Below, in pieces: positions 9,835 through 18,172 of a DNA stretch of 40,380 nt. How positions within the stretch are numbered: position 1 is the first letter of the stretch; the number at the start of each line of letters is the position of its first letter. The position numbers and the translations under genes are program-made. Below the pieces are notes generated by a model. The model saw nothing but the letters and a program-made list of their open reading frames with translations. It made no database searches and was not told the origin of the DNA. Origin of the DNA: Planctomycetota bacterium (GTDB lineage: Bacteria; Planctomycetota; UBA1135; UBA2386); NCBI GenBank assembly GCA_016795295.1, contig JAEUHP010000268.1, forward strand, positions 1-40,380, given 5' to 3'.

Positions 9835-10856
9835 AGCGCTCACACTTGGGGGCAAGTGCTCTCGTACTCGCTGCGCTGGCCAGCATCCTGCCCGCACAGC
9901 AAGAGGGCCCCGCCGACGGGCAGCCGCGCATCGCCAGTCCGTTCCAGCCGTTCGACCGCGCGCGCTTCGAGGTCGCGGCGCGTGAGCTCGGTGCCAAGCC
10001 CGAGTCGATCGAGCAGTTCGGCCGGGAGATCGAGGAGTTCGGCTTGGCTCGCGCCGCGGACCGTCTGGTGCGTGCCGCCCATCCGGCGTTCGACCAAGCC
10101 GTGGTGCAGCAAGAGGCCGACGATCCAGCCGCGGCGCTCGCCTTGACCAAGGTTCTGGCCAGTGCGACGGCCCCGCTGCTGCGAGCCCACGTCCGCTACC
10201 ACCTGTCCCAGCTGTTCTTGGCCAGCGACGACCCGGAACGCGCCATGGAGGTGCTCAACGACTACCTGCGCGACGACAAGAACGTGTCACCGCTGGACGG
10301 CGAGGCCGCGTTCAGCTACGCCCAGGCACTCGCCGAGATCCCGTTGCCGGAACTGGCGATTCCGCGCTTTCGCGCTTTCCTGCAGTGGTTCCCCGAAGCC
10401 AGTGAACGATTCCGGGCCACGGCCCACCAGCGCATCGCCGAGCTCGAGCGGCAGCAGAGCGACCTGCACAAGCTCGCCGACGAGATGAAGCACACCCGCC
10501 GCGACTTGAAGAAGCAGAAAACCGACAAGCCGGTGCAGCTCGATCAGGAGCACTACATCGAGAAGCTCAACGAGCTGATCGAAATGTTCGAGCAGATGGA
10601 GAAGCAGTCGAGTGGTCCGCCGTCCGGCAACGGACCTTCGAATGCCCCGGCTTCGAACAGTGCCTTGCCCGGTGGTGAAGGCACGGTTGGCAACCTGCAG
10701 AAGCGCCCTGCCCTCGCCGACCGCTGGGGCGAGATGAAGGACCGGGATCGGCAGAAGATCGAGGCCCAGGTGCAGAGGGATCTGCCGCCGCAGTACCGCA
10801 AGATGCTCGAGGAGTACTACAAGAAGCTGGGCTCCAACTCCTCCAGTGGTCGCTGA
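9831..10856 (+). CDS. Secreted helical-repeat (TPR-like) protein
   Basis: The GTG start overlaps the previous TGA (GTGA, 9831-9834) and begins a signal peptide of about 22 residues ending in ASILPAQQ. The remaining 341-residue product is helical. Residues about 75-210 resemble TPR repeats (AFSYAQALAEIPLPELAIPRF is typical). A charged coiled coil follows, then a low-complexity Ser/Gly/Asn/Pro stretch, and the last 40 residues (DRWGEMKDRDRQKIEAQ, then a basic C-terminus) resemble the conserved tail seen on many secreted helical proteins beside Bat operons. Overlap with the previous gene points to coordinated production. It may be a periplasmic adaptor; no enzymatic motif is present. Confidence 0.75.
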   Translation: MKRSHLGASALVLAALASILPAQQEGPADGQPRIASPFQPFDRARFEVAARELGAKPESIEQFGREIEEFGLARAADRLVRAAHPAFDQAVVQQEADDPAAALALTKVLASATAPLLRAHVRYHLSQLFLASDDPERAMEVLNDYLRDDKNVSPLDGEAAFSYAQALAEIPLPELAIPRFRAFLQWFPEASERFRATAHQRIAELERQQSDLHKLADEMKHTRRDLKKQKTDKPVQLDQEHYIEKLNELIEMFEQMEKQSSGPPSGNGPSNAPASNSALPGGEGTVGNLQKRPALADRWGEMKDRDRQKIEAQVQRDLPPQYRKMLEEYYKKLGSNSSSGR

Positions 10857-10872
10857 ACGGTTGCCCTTCGCC

Positions 10873-12129
10873 ATGGGAACGTCGGTTGCGATGTCGCAGT
10901 TTGCTGCGGGGGTGCTCTGGCTCCTGGTGAACGCCTTGCCGGCCGGCGCTCTGGGTGCTCAGTCTGCTGTCGGTCGCACCACCACCCTCGACGGTCGGGT
11001 CCTCGATGGCACCTTCACGGTCGCCGAAGAGGGTGCTGCGCGGGTGGTCGGAGAGCTGGCACTCGATCTCCCGCTCTCGGCCGTGGTTTCCTTCGAATCG
11101 GCCACGGTTCGCTCCGAGCCGAACACGGCACCGCACCGAGTGTGGTTGCGATCCGGTCTGGAGCTGCCTGCTCTGACCTTGGCGGGGCGGCCGGCCACTC
11201 CTGGGCAGCCAGCGGCGCTGCTGGTGACGTTGCCTGGAACCAGTACGCTGCCCGGAACAACGGTGGTGGAACTCCCCCTCGGTGCGGTGGCCGCGTTTCG
11301 GCAGGGCGGGACCGAACGTCCGGAGCCGAGTTCGTTCGTCGCCGACCGCGCTGACCCGCCGTCGAACCAGGACCTGCTGCACGTGCTGAAGGACGGCAAG
11401 CCAGTGCGTTCGTCGGTTGCAGTCACGGGGTTCGGCGCTGGAACCCTCGACTTCGAACTGCGCGGCAAAGAGTACGACTTTCCGTTCGAGGGAGTCACCG
11501 GTGTGGTGTTCGGCAAGAACACCGGCTTCGCCGCCGATCGCCAACCGCGGCCACGCAGCACCGTGACGCTCGCCAGTGGCGTGCGCCTCGAAGGTCGCTT
11601 GGTGTCGCTCGACAACCGCTGTCGTCTGCGCCTCGACGAAGGCGTCGTGGTGGACGTGCCCAGCGACACGGTGGTCCGGATCGACGTGGCTTCCGACCAA
11701 CTGCGTTGGCTCGGAGAGCTCACACCGAAGGTCGAGCAAGTGCCAGCCTTCGATCGCGTCTGGCCTTGGCTGGTCGACCGCTGCCACGCCGGGCCTGGGT
11801 TGGTCTTGGGCGGCAAGGTCTTTGCCCGCGGCGTGTGCCTCGTGCCGCGCACCCGTCTGACCTACGAACTGCCAGGGGCCTTCGACTGGTTCGAAGCGGT
11901 GGTTGGCATCGACGATCGCGCTGGACCGCAGGCGCATGCGGACTTCCGGGTGCTCGCCGACGGCCAGGAGCTGTTCGTCGCGCGCGGCCGCACGCGCGGC
12001 ATGCCCCCAGAGACGGTGCACGTTTCCTTGGCCGGCAAGCGTACCCTCGTGATCGAAGTCGACTTCGGCAAGAACTACGACCTCGGTGACTACTGCGTCG
12101 TCGCGGATGCCCGCGTCGTGCGTCTGTAG
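10873..12129 (+). CDS. Secreted protein with C-terminal NPCBM domain
   Basis: The ATG at 10873 is one of three in-frame candidates (GTG 10846, ATG 10873, ATG 10891); the last two both give a good signal peptide ending near PAGALGAQS. The N-terminal 250 residues are beta-rich with repeated short strands (LDGRVLDG, ASGVRLEGRLVSL) and no known catalytic motif. Residues from about 295 match the NPCBM/NEW2 fold, a carbohydrate-binding module: GLVLGGKVFARGVCL, then FDWFEAVVGIDD, then the terminal VVADARVVRL strand. NPCBM domains bind sugars in glycosidases and related secreted proteins, so cell-surface or polysaccharide binding is likely. It lies 16 bases after the preceding stop and 33 before the HtrA genes, in the same apparent operon. 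Confidence 0.78.
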   Translation: MGTSVAMSQFAAGVLWLLVNALPAGALGAQSAVGRTTTLDGRVLDGTFTVAEEGAARVVGELALDLPLSAVVSFESATVRSEPNTAPHRVWLRSGLELPALTLAGRPATPGQPAALLVTLPGTSTLPGTTVVELPLGAVAAFRQGGTERPEPSSFVADRADPPSNQDLLHVLKDGKPVRSSVAVTGFGAGTLDFELRGKEYDFPFEGVTGVVFGKNTGFAADRQPRPRSTVTLASGVRLEGRLVSLDNRCRLRLDEGVVVDVPSDTVVRIDVASDQLRWLGELTPKVEQVPAFDRVWPWLVDRCHAGPGLVLGGKVFARGVCLVPRTRLTYELPGAFDWFEAVVGIDDRAGPQAHADFRVLADGQELFVARGRTRGMPPETVHVSLAGKRTLVIEVDFGKNYDLGDYCVVADARVVRL

Positions 12130-12162
12130 GCGCCCGGGGCCACTTCCCCTTCCCAGTTCGCC

Positions 12163-13953
12163 ATGATGCTCGCCTGCGCTGCGCTCTGCTGCGGCCTGCA
12201 AGACCCAACCCTTGCCGAGGTGCTCGCGACCGAGCGCCGCCGCGCCGAAACCGTTGCTCGATGTGCGCCTGCCGTGTGTTCGGTGATGGCAATGGATCAA
12301 CCGGGCGGCGGCAGCGGCGTGGTGATCGACCCAGCTGGCTTCGTCCTCACCAACTACCATGTGGTGGGTGAGCCAGACAAGGACTACCAGCCGCCACAGC
12401 CGCCGGCCGTTCCGGCCGGGGAGCTCGAGGCGTGGCGCGCGGCCAATCTGTCCGCCGACCGGGATGCCGAAGCCGGGTTCGTCGCGGAGTGGCAGCAGCG
12501 CTGGCGTGAGGAGCACCAGCCGCGCGGCAAGACCCACTACCGGCACAAGAAGGTCGGCCTGCCCGACGGCGAGCTCTACGCGGCGGAAGTGCTGGGCATC
12601 GACCCGGGCAGCGACCTCGCGGTGCTGCGTCTCTTGCCGAAGCGCGACGGCCAGACGTGGCCGTTCTGCCGCCTCGGCGACAGTGAACGCCTGCTGGTGG
12701 GTGAAACGGTGTTCGCGATGGGCAACCCGTTTCTGCTGGCCACCGATTTCACGCCGACCGTCACCTTCGGCATCGTCTCGGGCACGCACCGTTACCAGGA
12801 AGGCCAGGGCAACCGCATGCTGGTCTACCCAGATTGCATCCAGGTCGACGCCCCGGTGAATCCGGGCAACTCCGGTGGGCCGCTGTTCGACGAACACGGG
12901 GAGGTCGTGGGCATCAACGGCCGGATCTCGGTCGGCGATCGCGGCCGAGTCAACGTCGGCGTCGGCTTCGCGATCAGCAGCCACCAGATCCGCAACTTCC
13001 TCGGCGACCTGCTGGCGGGGCGCCATGCCGAGCACGGCACTCTGGACATGAGTGCCTGGTTCATGAGCGCGGGCGCTGGTGACGAACGCCGCCGCGGGGT
13101 GTTCGTGCAGCAGATGTTTCGTGATTCGGTGATCGCCGCAGCAGGCGTTGGCCTCGGCGACGAGATCACGTTCTGCCACGGCAGCGAAGTGCGTTCAGCG
13201 AATCAGCTCGCCACGCTGGTGGGCGTGCTGCCGGCGAGCACTTGGGTGACCATCGGCTACCGGCCCAAGCAGGACAACGAGAGCTTCGGCGCGGAGCGCC
13301 GTGTCCATGTGCGACTGAATCGGCTCGACACCGGCTCGAGCCGCGACGGCACTGGTGCCGACGCTCGATTGGCCAGTCGCCATACCCGGCGCATCGCCAC
13401 CCGTTCGTTGCTGGCACGGTTCACGGCGCCGAACCAAGCCGGCCCTGCGGTGGAATGGGTGGTCACCGGTCCCGACGGCAGCCCGCAACGGGCGGTCGCG
13501 GCCGGCGAGCGATTGCGCCTGGAGCTCGGTGCGCTGGTCGTGGTTCGAACCGGCCTCGGGCAGGGCTTCGCGCTGGAGGCTGGAGTGGCGCGCGAACTGA
13601 CGGCCGACGAATCGGCGTTGCTCGAACGGCACGTGCGCACCAATCCACTGCTGTGGTCCGGGGATCCCCGTGCCCGCTTGGCCGAGGCAGTGCTGGTAGG
13701 CGGTTTGGACGTCCTGGGGGCTCCGGCCTATCGCTTTGCCTTGCCCGGCGAGGGGGATTGCGAGGCGTGGTTCGCCGAAGACGGCACGCCGCTCGGCTGC
13801 ACTCTGCGCGATCCGGTGGCCCGGGCGCAAGTCGAGTGGCATGCCCGCGGCAAGCAGGTGCGGCGCATCGCCGAGGGCGTGCTGGTGCCGGGCTGGAGCG
13901 GTGCCGCACATCGCAGCGTGCCGGTGGACGAAACTTGGTTCCGGAGGCCGTGA
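12163..13953 (+). CDS. HtrA/DegP-like serine protease with PDZ domain, triad intact
   Basis: A trypsin-like S1C protease of 596 residues. The triad is visible: His66 in LTNYHVV, Asp151 in PGSDLAVLRL, Ser237 in NPGNSGGPLF. Between His and Asp lies an unusual insertion of about 60 residues that is rich in Pro, Trp and Glu, where typical HtrA proteins have a short loop. A PDZ-like domain follows at about residues 315-385, then a C-terminal region of about 200 residues that I do not recognise. The N-terminus is short and hydrophobic with several Cys and could be an export signal. The stop overlaps the next ATG by one base. The two following genes are degenerate relatives, so this is probably the catalytic member of a three-protein set. 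Confidence 0.88.
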   Translation: MMLACAALCCGLQDPTLAEVLATERRRAETVARCAPAVCSVMAMDQPGGGSGVVIDPAGFVLTNYHVVGEPDKDYQPPQPPAVPAGELEAWRAANLSADRDAEAGFVAEWQQRWREEHQPRGKTHYRHKKVGLPDGELYAAEVLGIDPGSDLAVLRLLPKRDGQTWPFCRLGDSERLLVGETVFAMGNPFLLATDFTPTVTFGIVSGTHRYQEGQGNRMLVYPDCIQVDAPVNPGNSGGPLFDEHGEVVGINGRISVGDRGRVNVGVGFAISSHQIRNFLGDLLAGRHAEHGTLDMSAWFMSAGAGDERRRGVFVQQMFRDSVIAAAGVGLGDEITFCHGSEVRSANQLATLVGVLPASTWVTIGYRPKQDNESFGAERRVHVRLNRLDTGSSRDGTGADARLASRHTRRIATRSLLARFTAPNQAGPAVEWVVTGPDGSPQRAVAAGERLRLELGALVVVRTGLGQGFALEAGVARELTADESALLERHVRTNPLLWSGDPRARLAEAVLVGGLDVLGAPAYRFALPGEGDCEAWFAEDGTPLGCTLRDPVARAQVEWHARGKQVRRIAEGVLVPGWSGAAHRSVPVDETWFRRP

Positions 13954-14996
13954 TGCAGAGGTTCTGCGCGTTGCTGTTCGCCTTGAGCCCCCTGGCCTGC
14001 GCCCAAGAGGATTTCGGCAAGGCCTACTCGTTCGCGGAACGCCCGCCCGTGACCGCCCTCGAGCGCAGCATCGATGCGCGCTTGCCCAGCATCGTCAAAG
14101 TGCACGGTGCCTCTGGGATCGCCACCATCAGCGCCTACGCCTCGGGTGTGATCGTCAGCAAGCAGGGACACATTCTGACCCTCGACCAGGTGATGATCCA
14201 GAAGGACCGTACCCGTGTCGTGCTCTACGACGGCAGCGTGCATCGCGCCGATCTGTTGCCCGAAGATCCCAAGCTCGGTGTGCGCCTCCTGCGCATCGAT
14301 CCGACCCTGGTGCACGGCGAACTGCAACCCGTCTGGCCACCCGAAGGCGACGCCGCAGCATTCCGCACCGGGCAGTTCGTGTTCTCGCTCGGCAACGCCT
14401 TCCGCTTGGCGGAGTTCTCGGAGAAAGTCAGCGCCACGTTCGGCGTGGTGGTCGGTCGCGCCAACACGGCGTTGCGCTACCGCATGACCGACGTCAAGTA
14501 CGACGGCGATCTCATCCTCACCGATGCGTGCAACAATCCCGGCCACTACGGCGGCGGCCTGTTCGCGCTGGACGGCCGTTGGCTAGGGCTCAACACACGG
14601 CTGCTCGACAGCAAAGAGACCAACACCATGGTTTCGGCGGCGATTCCGGCGCGCGATCTGTTGCCCTATCTCGAGGAACACGTGCTGGGCAAGTTGCCCG
14701 CAGCCGAAGCCGCGCCCAAAGCGAAGCCCTGGACGGGCATCGTGCTGTTCGAACCCGCTGGGCGGCAGTCGCCCCCTGCCTACGTCGATCGTGTGTTGGT
14801 CGGGTCACCGGCGGCGGCGCTCGGACTGCGACCCGACGACTTGATCGTGCGCATCGACGACTACTCGATTCGCACCTGCCGTGAGTTTCGCGACATCCTC
14901 GGCAAGTTTGGTGCGGGGGACACGGTGCAGGTCACTTGGAAGCGTGGCAACAAGATCGAGCAACGCCAGCTGGTGCTGGGGACGGAGCCCCGATGA
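13953..14996 (+). CDS. HtrA-like pseudoprotease with PDZ domain (first)
   Basis: The ATG shares one base with the previous TGA. The 347-residue product has a signal peptide ending near LACAQ, a trypsin-like domain and a C-terminal PDZ domain (RVLVGSPAAALGLRPDDLIV, then a carboxylate-binding strand). Aligned by motif with its upstream neighbour, all three catalytic positions are changed: Gln79 in LTLDQVM replaces His, Lys107 in PKLGVRLLRI replaces Asp, and Tyr199 in NPGHYGGGLF replaces Ser. The flanking scaffold is kept, so the fold is probably intact while catalysis is lost. A role as regulatory or substrate-binding partner of the active paralogue is inference. The stop overlaps the next start (ATGA). 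Confidence 0.87.
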   Translation: MQRFCALLFALSPLACAQEDFGKAYSFAERPPVTALERSIDARLPSIVKVHGASGIATISAYASGVIVSKQGHILTLDQVMIQKDRTRVVLYDGSVHRADLLPEDPKLGVRLLRIDPTLVHGELQPVWPPEGDAAAFRTGQFVFSLGNAFRLAEFSEKVSATFGVVVGRANTALRYRMTDVKYDGDLILTDACNNPGHYGGGLFALDGRWLGLNTRLLDSKETNTMVSAAIPARDLLPYLEEHVLGKLPAAEAAPKAKPWTGIVLFEPAGRQSPPAYVDRVLVGSPAAALGLRPDDLIVRIDDYSIRTCREFRDILGKFGAGDTVQVTWKRGNKIEQRQLVLGTEPR

Positions 14997-16231
14997 TCGC
15001 CCGTGGCACTGGGCTGGGACTCTTGCTTTGGCTCACCTCGGGCTTGGCGGCCCAGAGCCGCGATCCGGAGGAGTTCGTCCGCCTGGAGGCGGTGCTGCAG
15101 GCCGCCATGCAGCGGGCCGCGCCGTTCACGGTGACCGTCGAGACGTTTGGCGGCACGCGGCGCGGGGACGGCACCGATGGGCCTGCCGATGGCGACGCGC
15201 CACCGCCCCCCCGCGAAGCGCCGAAACCCAAGCCGAAGCCGAAGCCCGAACCTGCACCCGAGGAGCCTGGAGCCGAGCCGAAACCAGAGCCAGCCCCAGA
15301 GGAGCCGCGCGAGGAGCCGAAGAAGAAGCTGAACCTCACGTCCGGCTCGGGCTTCAAGCAGGCTCTGGGGCGCAGTACTGGCGTGGTGTTGACCGCGGAC
15401 GGCTGGATCCTGGTGTCGCGGTTTGCGCTACAGCTCGATCCGACCACGATTCTGGTCACCGTGCCAGGTCGTGGCACGTTCACGGCGCAACGGGCCGGTG
15501 AGGACACCAGCAGGGGCATTGCTCTGGTCAAGATCGACGCCGAACGATTGCCGGTGCCGCCGTTCGTGGCTCCTGACGAGGTGCGGGTCGGCCAGTGGGC
15601 ATTCGCCCTGGGCAGGACGTTCGCCAGCGACGAACCGACCGTGCACCTGGGCATCGTCAGTGCCAAGCAGCGCATCTTCGGCCGGGCTCTGCAGGTGGAC
15701 GCCTACACCTCGCCTGCGAACTATGGTGGCCCGGTCGTCGACGTGCATGGGCGTGTGCTCGGCATCGCCGTGCCCTTGTCGCCCTCGGGCCGCAACGCCG
15801 GAGTCGAGTGGTACGACTCGGGCATCGGCTTCGCGACCACCATCGCCGACATTCCGGAACTGCTGCAGCGCATGCAGCGTGGCGAAGTGTTGCAGCGCGG
15901 CTGGCTCGGTGTGCAGCTCGAGCCTTCGCATCTCGGCCCGGGCGCCAAGATCGCCAGCACGCCGAAGGATGGTCTGGCTGCGGAACTGGGCCTGCGCAAG
16001 GGCCACGTCATCCTCTCGGTCGACGGTGTGGCGGTGAAGAACGGCGCGCACTTCCAGATGTTGCTGAGTTCGCGGCTCGGTGGCGACCGAGTGACGCTCG
16101 AGGCCCAGCGCGACGGCGAACCGCTCGAGAAGTATGGCCCGGTGGCGCTGAAGAATGCGCCGTGGACCGAGCAGCAGCAGCGCAAGGAGAGCGATTTGCC
16201 GGCTTCGTTCGAGGTTCCCGAACGCAAGTAG
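14993..16231 (+). CDS. HtrA-like pseudoprotease with PDZ domain (second)
   Basis: The start at 14993 overlaps the previous stop and gives a signal peptide ending near SGLAAQS; a longer in-frame start at 14936 would place it inside the previous gene. The 412-residue protein has a Pro/Glu/Lys-rich linker at about residues 70-110, a trypsin-like domain and a PDZ domain (GLAAELGLRKGHVILSVDG). The catalytic positions are again lost: Phe144 for His (GWILVSRFAL), Gly175 for Asp (TSRGIALVKI), Tyr244 for Ser (SPANYGGPVV). The Ser-to-Tyr change is the same as in the preceding gene. The long linker would let the domain stand off the membrane or cell wall. It ends 67 bases before the importer genes. Confidence 0.87.
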   Translation: MIARGTGLGLLLWLTSGLAAQSRDPEEFVRLEAVLQAAMQRAAPFTVTVETFGGTRRGDGTDGPADGDAPPPPREAPKPKPKPKPEPAPEEPGAEPKPEPAPEEPREEPKKKLNLTSGSGFKQALGRSTGVVLTADGWILVSRFALQLDPTTILVTVPGRGTFTAQRAGEDTSRGIALVKIDAERLPVPPFVAPDEVRVGQWAFALGRTFASDEPTVHLGIVSAKQRIFGRALQVDAYTSPANYGGPVVDVHGRVLGIAVPLSPSGRNAGVEWYDSGIGFATTIADIPELLQRMQRGEVLQRGWLGVQLEPSHLGPGAKIASTPKDGLAAELGLRKGHVILSVDGVAVKNGAHFQMLLSSRLGGDRVTLEAQRDGEPLEKYGPVALKNAPWTEQQQRKESDLPASFEVPERK

Positions 16232-16298
16232 GCAAGTAGTGCTGCGCTGGCGGACAAGCCATTGCCGTGCGGCTCAGGCCTGCGATGATGCTGGGCCT

Positions 16299-17159
16299 GT
16301 GTCCAGGTTTCGGTTGCCGCTGCTGCTGGTCTGTTGCGCCGCTTGCCGGCCGGTGTCGTCGGTCGTGCCAGAGCCGTCCGCGCCGCCGCAGCGGATCGTG
16401 GCGGGTTCGATCCTGGCGGCGGAAACCCTGCTCGCCATCGCCCCGCGCGAACGCATCGCCGCGGTGCACGCCATCGCCGCGGATCCGCGCTTCTCCCTGA
16501 TCGCCAGTGAGGCGGCGGCCTTGCCGCAGGTCGGCGCGAGCCCCGAGCAACTGTTGGCGGCACGCCCGGACTTGGTCATCGTCGATGCGTTCACGCGGCC
16601 GGAGACCTTGGCGCTCCTGGATGCAGCTGGAGTGCCCGTGCTGCGCACGAGAACTCCGGCGAACTTCGCCGACATCGAAGCGAACATCCGCGACATCGGT
16701 CGCATCTGCCATCTGCGCGAGCCTGCGGAAGCCCTGATCCAGGCCATGGTGGCGCGCCTCGCGGCGCTGCGCGAGCGGGCCGTGTCCCTCGGCCCGTGGC
16801 AGGTCTGCAGCCTCGACGGCAGCTACCACACCTACGGAGCGGCTTCCTTGTTCGACGCCGTGGTGGCTGCCGCAGGGGCCCGTAACTTGGCGGCGGCGCG
16901 TGGTGCGGGACCGTATCGCAAGCTGCGCCTAGAGACCCTGCTGTCGTGGCGTCCCGACGCCCTGGTCGTCGCCGGAGACCCGCAACAGGCCGTGCTGCCG
17001 TCGTGGCTCGAGCAGATCCCGGGTCTGGGGCTGCTGCCCTGCCTGCAACAGCGGCGTGTCCTGCAGGTGCCGGGGCCGCTGCTCGCCACCACTTCGCACC
17101 ATCTCGTGGCTGCTGCCGAGCAGATCCAAGCCCAGTTGCTGGTGTGGGGGCGGCCATGA
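16299..17159 (+). CDS. Periplasmic binding lipoprotein of iron/cobalamin-type ABC importer
   Basis: I chose the GTG at 16299 because it yields a hydrophobic leader with a lipobox-like end (VCCAAC16); upstream in-frame sequence has no such signal. The 286-residue product has the two-lobed helical-backbone fold of the class III binding proteins: an N-terminal strand RIVAGSILAAETLLAI, then ARPDLVIVDAFT and later WRPDALVVAGDP. These are the familiar BtuF/FhuD-like segments. It delivers a metal chelate or corrinoid to the permease encoded next. Substrate cannot be told from sequence, and no cobalamin riboswitch is seen in the 67 bases upstream. Its stop overlaps the permease start (ATGA). Confidence 0.82.
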   Translation: MSRFRLPLLLVCCAACRPVSSVVPEPSAPPQRIVAGSILAAETLLAIAPRERIAAVHAIAADPRFSLIASEAAALPQVGASPEQLLAARPDLVIVDAFTRPETLALLDAAGVPVLRTRTPANFADIEANIRDIGRICHLREPAEALIQAMVARLAALRERAVSLGPWQVCSLDGSYHTYGAASLFDAVVAAAGARNLAAARGAGPYRKLRLETLLSWRPDALVVAGDPQQAVLPSWLEQIPGLGLLPCLQQRRVLQVPGPLLATTSHHLVAAAEQIQAQLLVWGRP

Positions 17160-18172
17160 GCGAACCGCTTCGCTGGTGGCACTGGCTGCTGCTGCCCGCG
17201 GTGTTGGCCGCCGCGCTGCTGCATCTGGGCACTGGAGACGGTCCGTCCCTGGCTGCCGTGCTCGCGCAGTGGCTCGCGCCCGGTGGCAACCCGGCCGACG
17301 CGATCGACCAGTACATCGTCCTGCAGATCCGGTTGCCGCGGCTGGTGGTTGCCCTTTGCGGTGGTGCTGCTCTGGCCATGGCGGGCACCGTGATGCAGGC
17401 GTCGTTCCGCAATCCGTTGGCCGCTCCGGACCTGGTGGGTACTGCGGCGGGTGCGGCACTCGGTGGTGTGCTCGCAGTCGTCTCGCAGCTCGCCGACGAG
17501 TCGGTGTTGGCCACCCCCCTCTGTTCGTTGGCTGGCGCTGGTGCGGTGACTTGGCTGGTGTTCGCCTTGGCCGGCAGCCATGGGCGCATCTCGGTGGCGG
17601 CACTGTTGCTCGCTGGCGTTGCGTTGAACACTCTGGTCGGGGCCGTCACGGCGTTTGCCGTGACGTTCACGTTCGCCAACTACACCGCCAGCTCACGGTT
17701 GCTGTTCTGGCTGATGGGCGGTCTGGATGGTCGCACCTGGGAACACGCCGGGATCACGGCGATCGGCTGTGTCCTGTTCGCCGCGGCGATCGCACCGAAG
17801 GCACGGGCCCTCGACTTGCTGACGTTGCGCGACGACAGTGCCTACAGCCTTGGGGTCGATGCTCCCCGCGTGCGCCGGTGGCTGCTGTGGTGTGCGTGTG
17901 GCCTCACCGCCTGCACCGTGGCGAACACCGGGGGCATCGCGTTCGTGGGTTTGGTGGTCCCGCACCTGGCGCGGTTGCTGGTGGGACCGCTGCACCGGCG
18001 CCTCTTGCCGTTCGCCGCCGGGCTCGGCGGTCTGCTCCTGGTGGGCAGTGACTTGACGTGTCAGTTGGCGCCTCCCGAGAGCAACCTGCCCCTGGGCGTG
18101 GTCACCGCGTTGCTGGGTGCTCCGTACTTCCTGTTCCTGCTGGCGCGGCATCGGCGTGGGGAGGCTCTGTGA
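17156..18172 (+). CDS. FecCD/BtuC-family ABC permease
   Basis: A 338-residue integral membrane protein with about nine or ten hydrophobic segments. The family motifs are clear: RLPRLVVALCGGAALAMAGT near residue 60, NPLAAPDLVGTAAGA, and close to the C-terminus GIAFVGLVVPHLARLLVGP, the EAA-like loop that contacts the ATPase. It forms the channel for iron-siderophore, heme or cobalamin uptake with its neighbours. Start and stop both overlap the adjacent genes (ATGA at 17156, GTGA at 18169), so the three importer genes are translationally coupled. Confidence 0.92.
   Translation: MSEPLRWWHWLLLPAVLAAALLHLGTGDGPSLAAVLAQWLAPGGNPADAIDQYIVLQIRLPRLVVALCGGAALAMAGTVMQASFRNPLAAPDLVGTAAGAALGGVLAVVSQLADESVLATPLCSLAGAGAVTWLVFALAGSHGRISVAALLLAGVALNTLVGAVTAFAVTFTFANYTASSRLLFWLMGGLDGRTWEHAGITAIGCVLFAAAIAPKARALDLLTLRDDSAYSLGVDAPRVRRWLLWCACGLTACTVANTGGIAFVGLVVPHLARLLVGPLHRRLLPFAAGLGGLLLVGSDLTCQLAPPESNLPLGVVTALLGAPYFLFLLARHRRGEAL

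Noticed and set aside
10567..13179. Antisense open frame of 870 codons across three genes
   Set aside because: It covers parts of three well-supported + strand genes, including the HtrA catalytic motifs, and has no recognisable domain.
16232..16298. Cobalamin riboswitch before the BtuF-like gene
   Set aside because: The gap is only 67 bases, too short for a B12 riboswitch, and contains no B12-box-like sequence.
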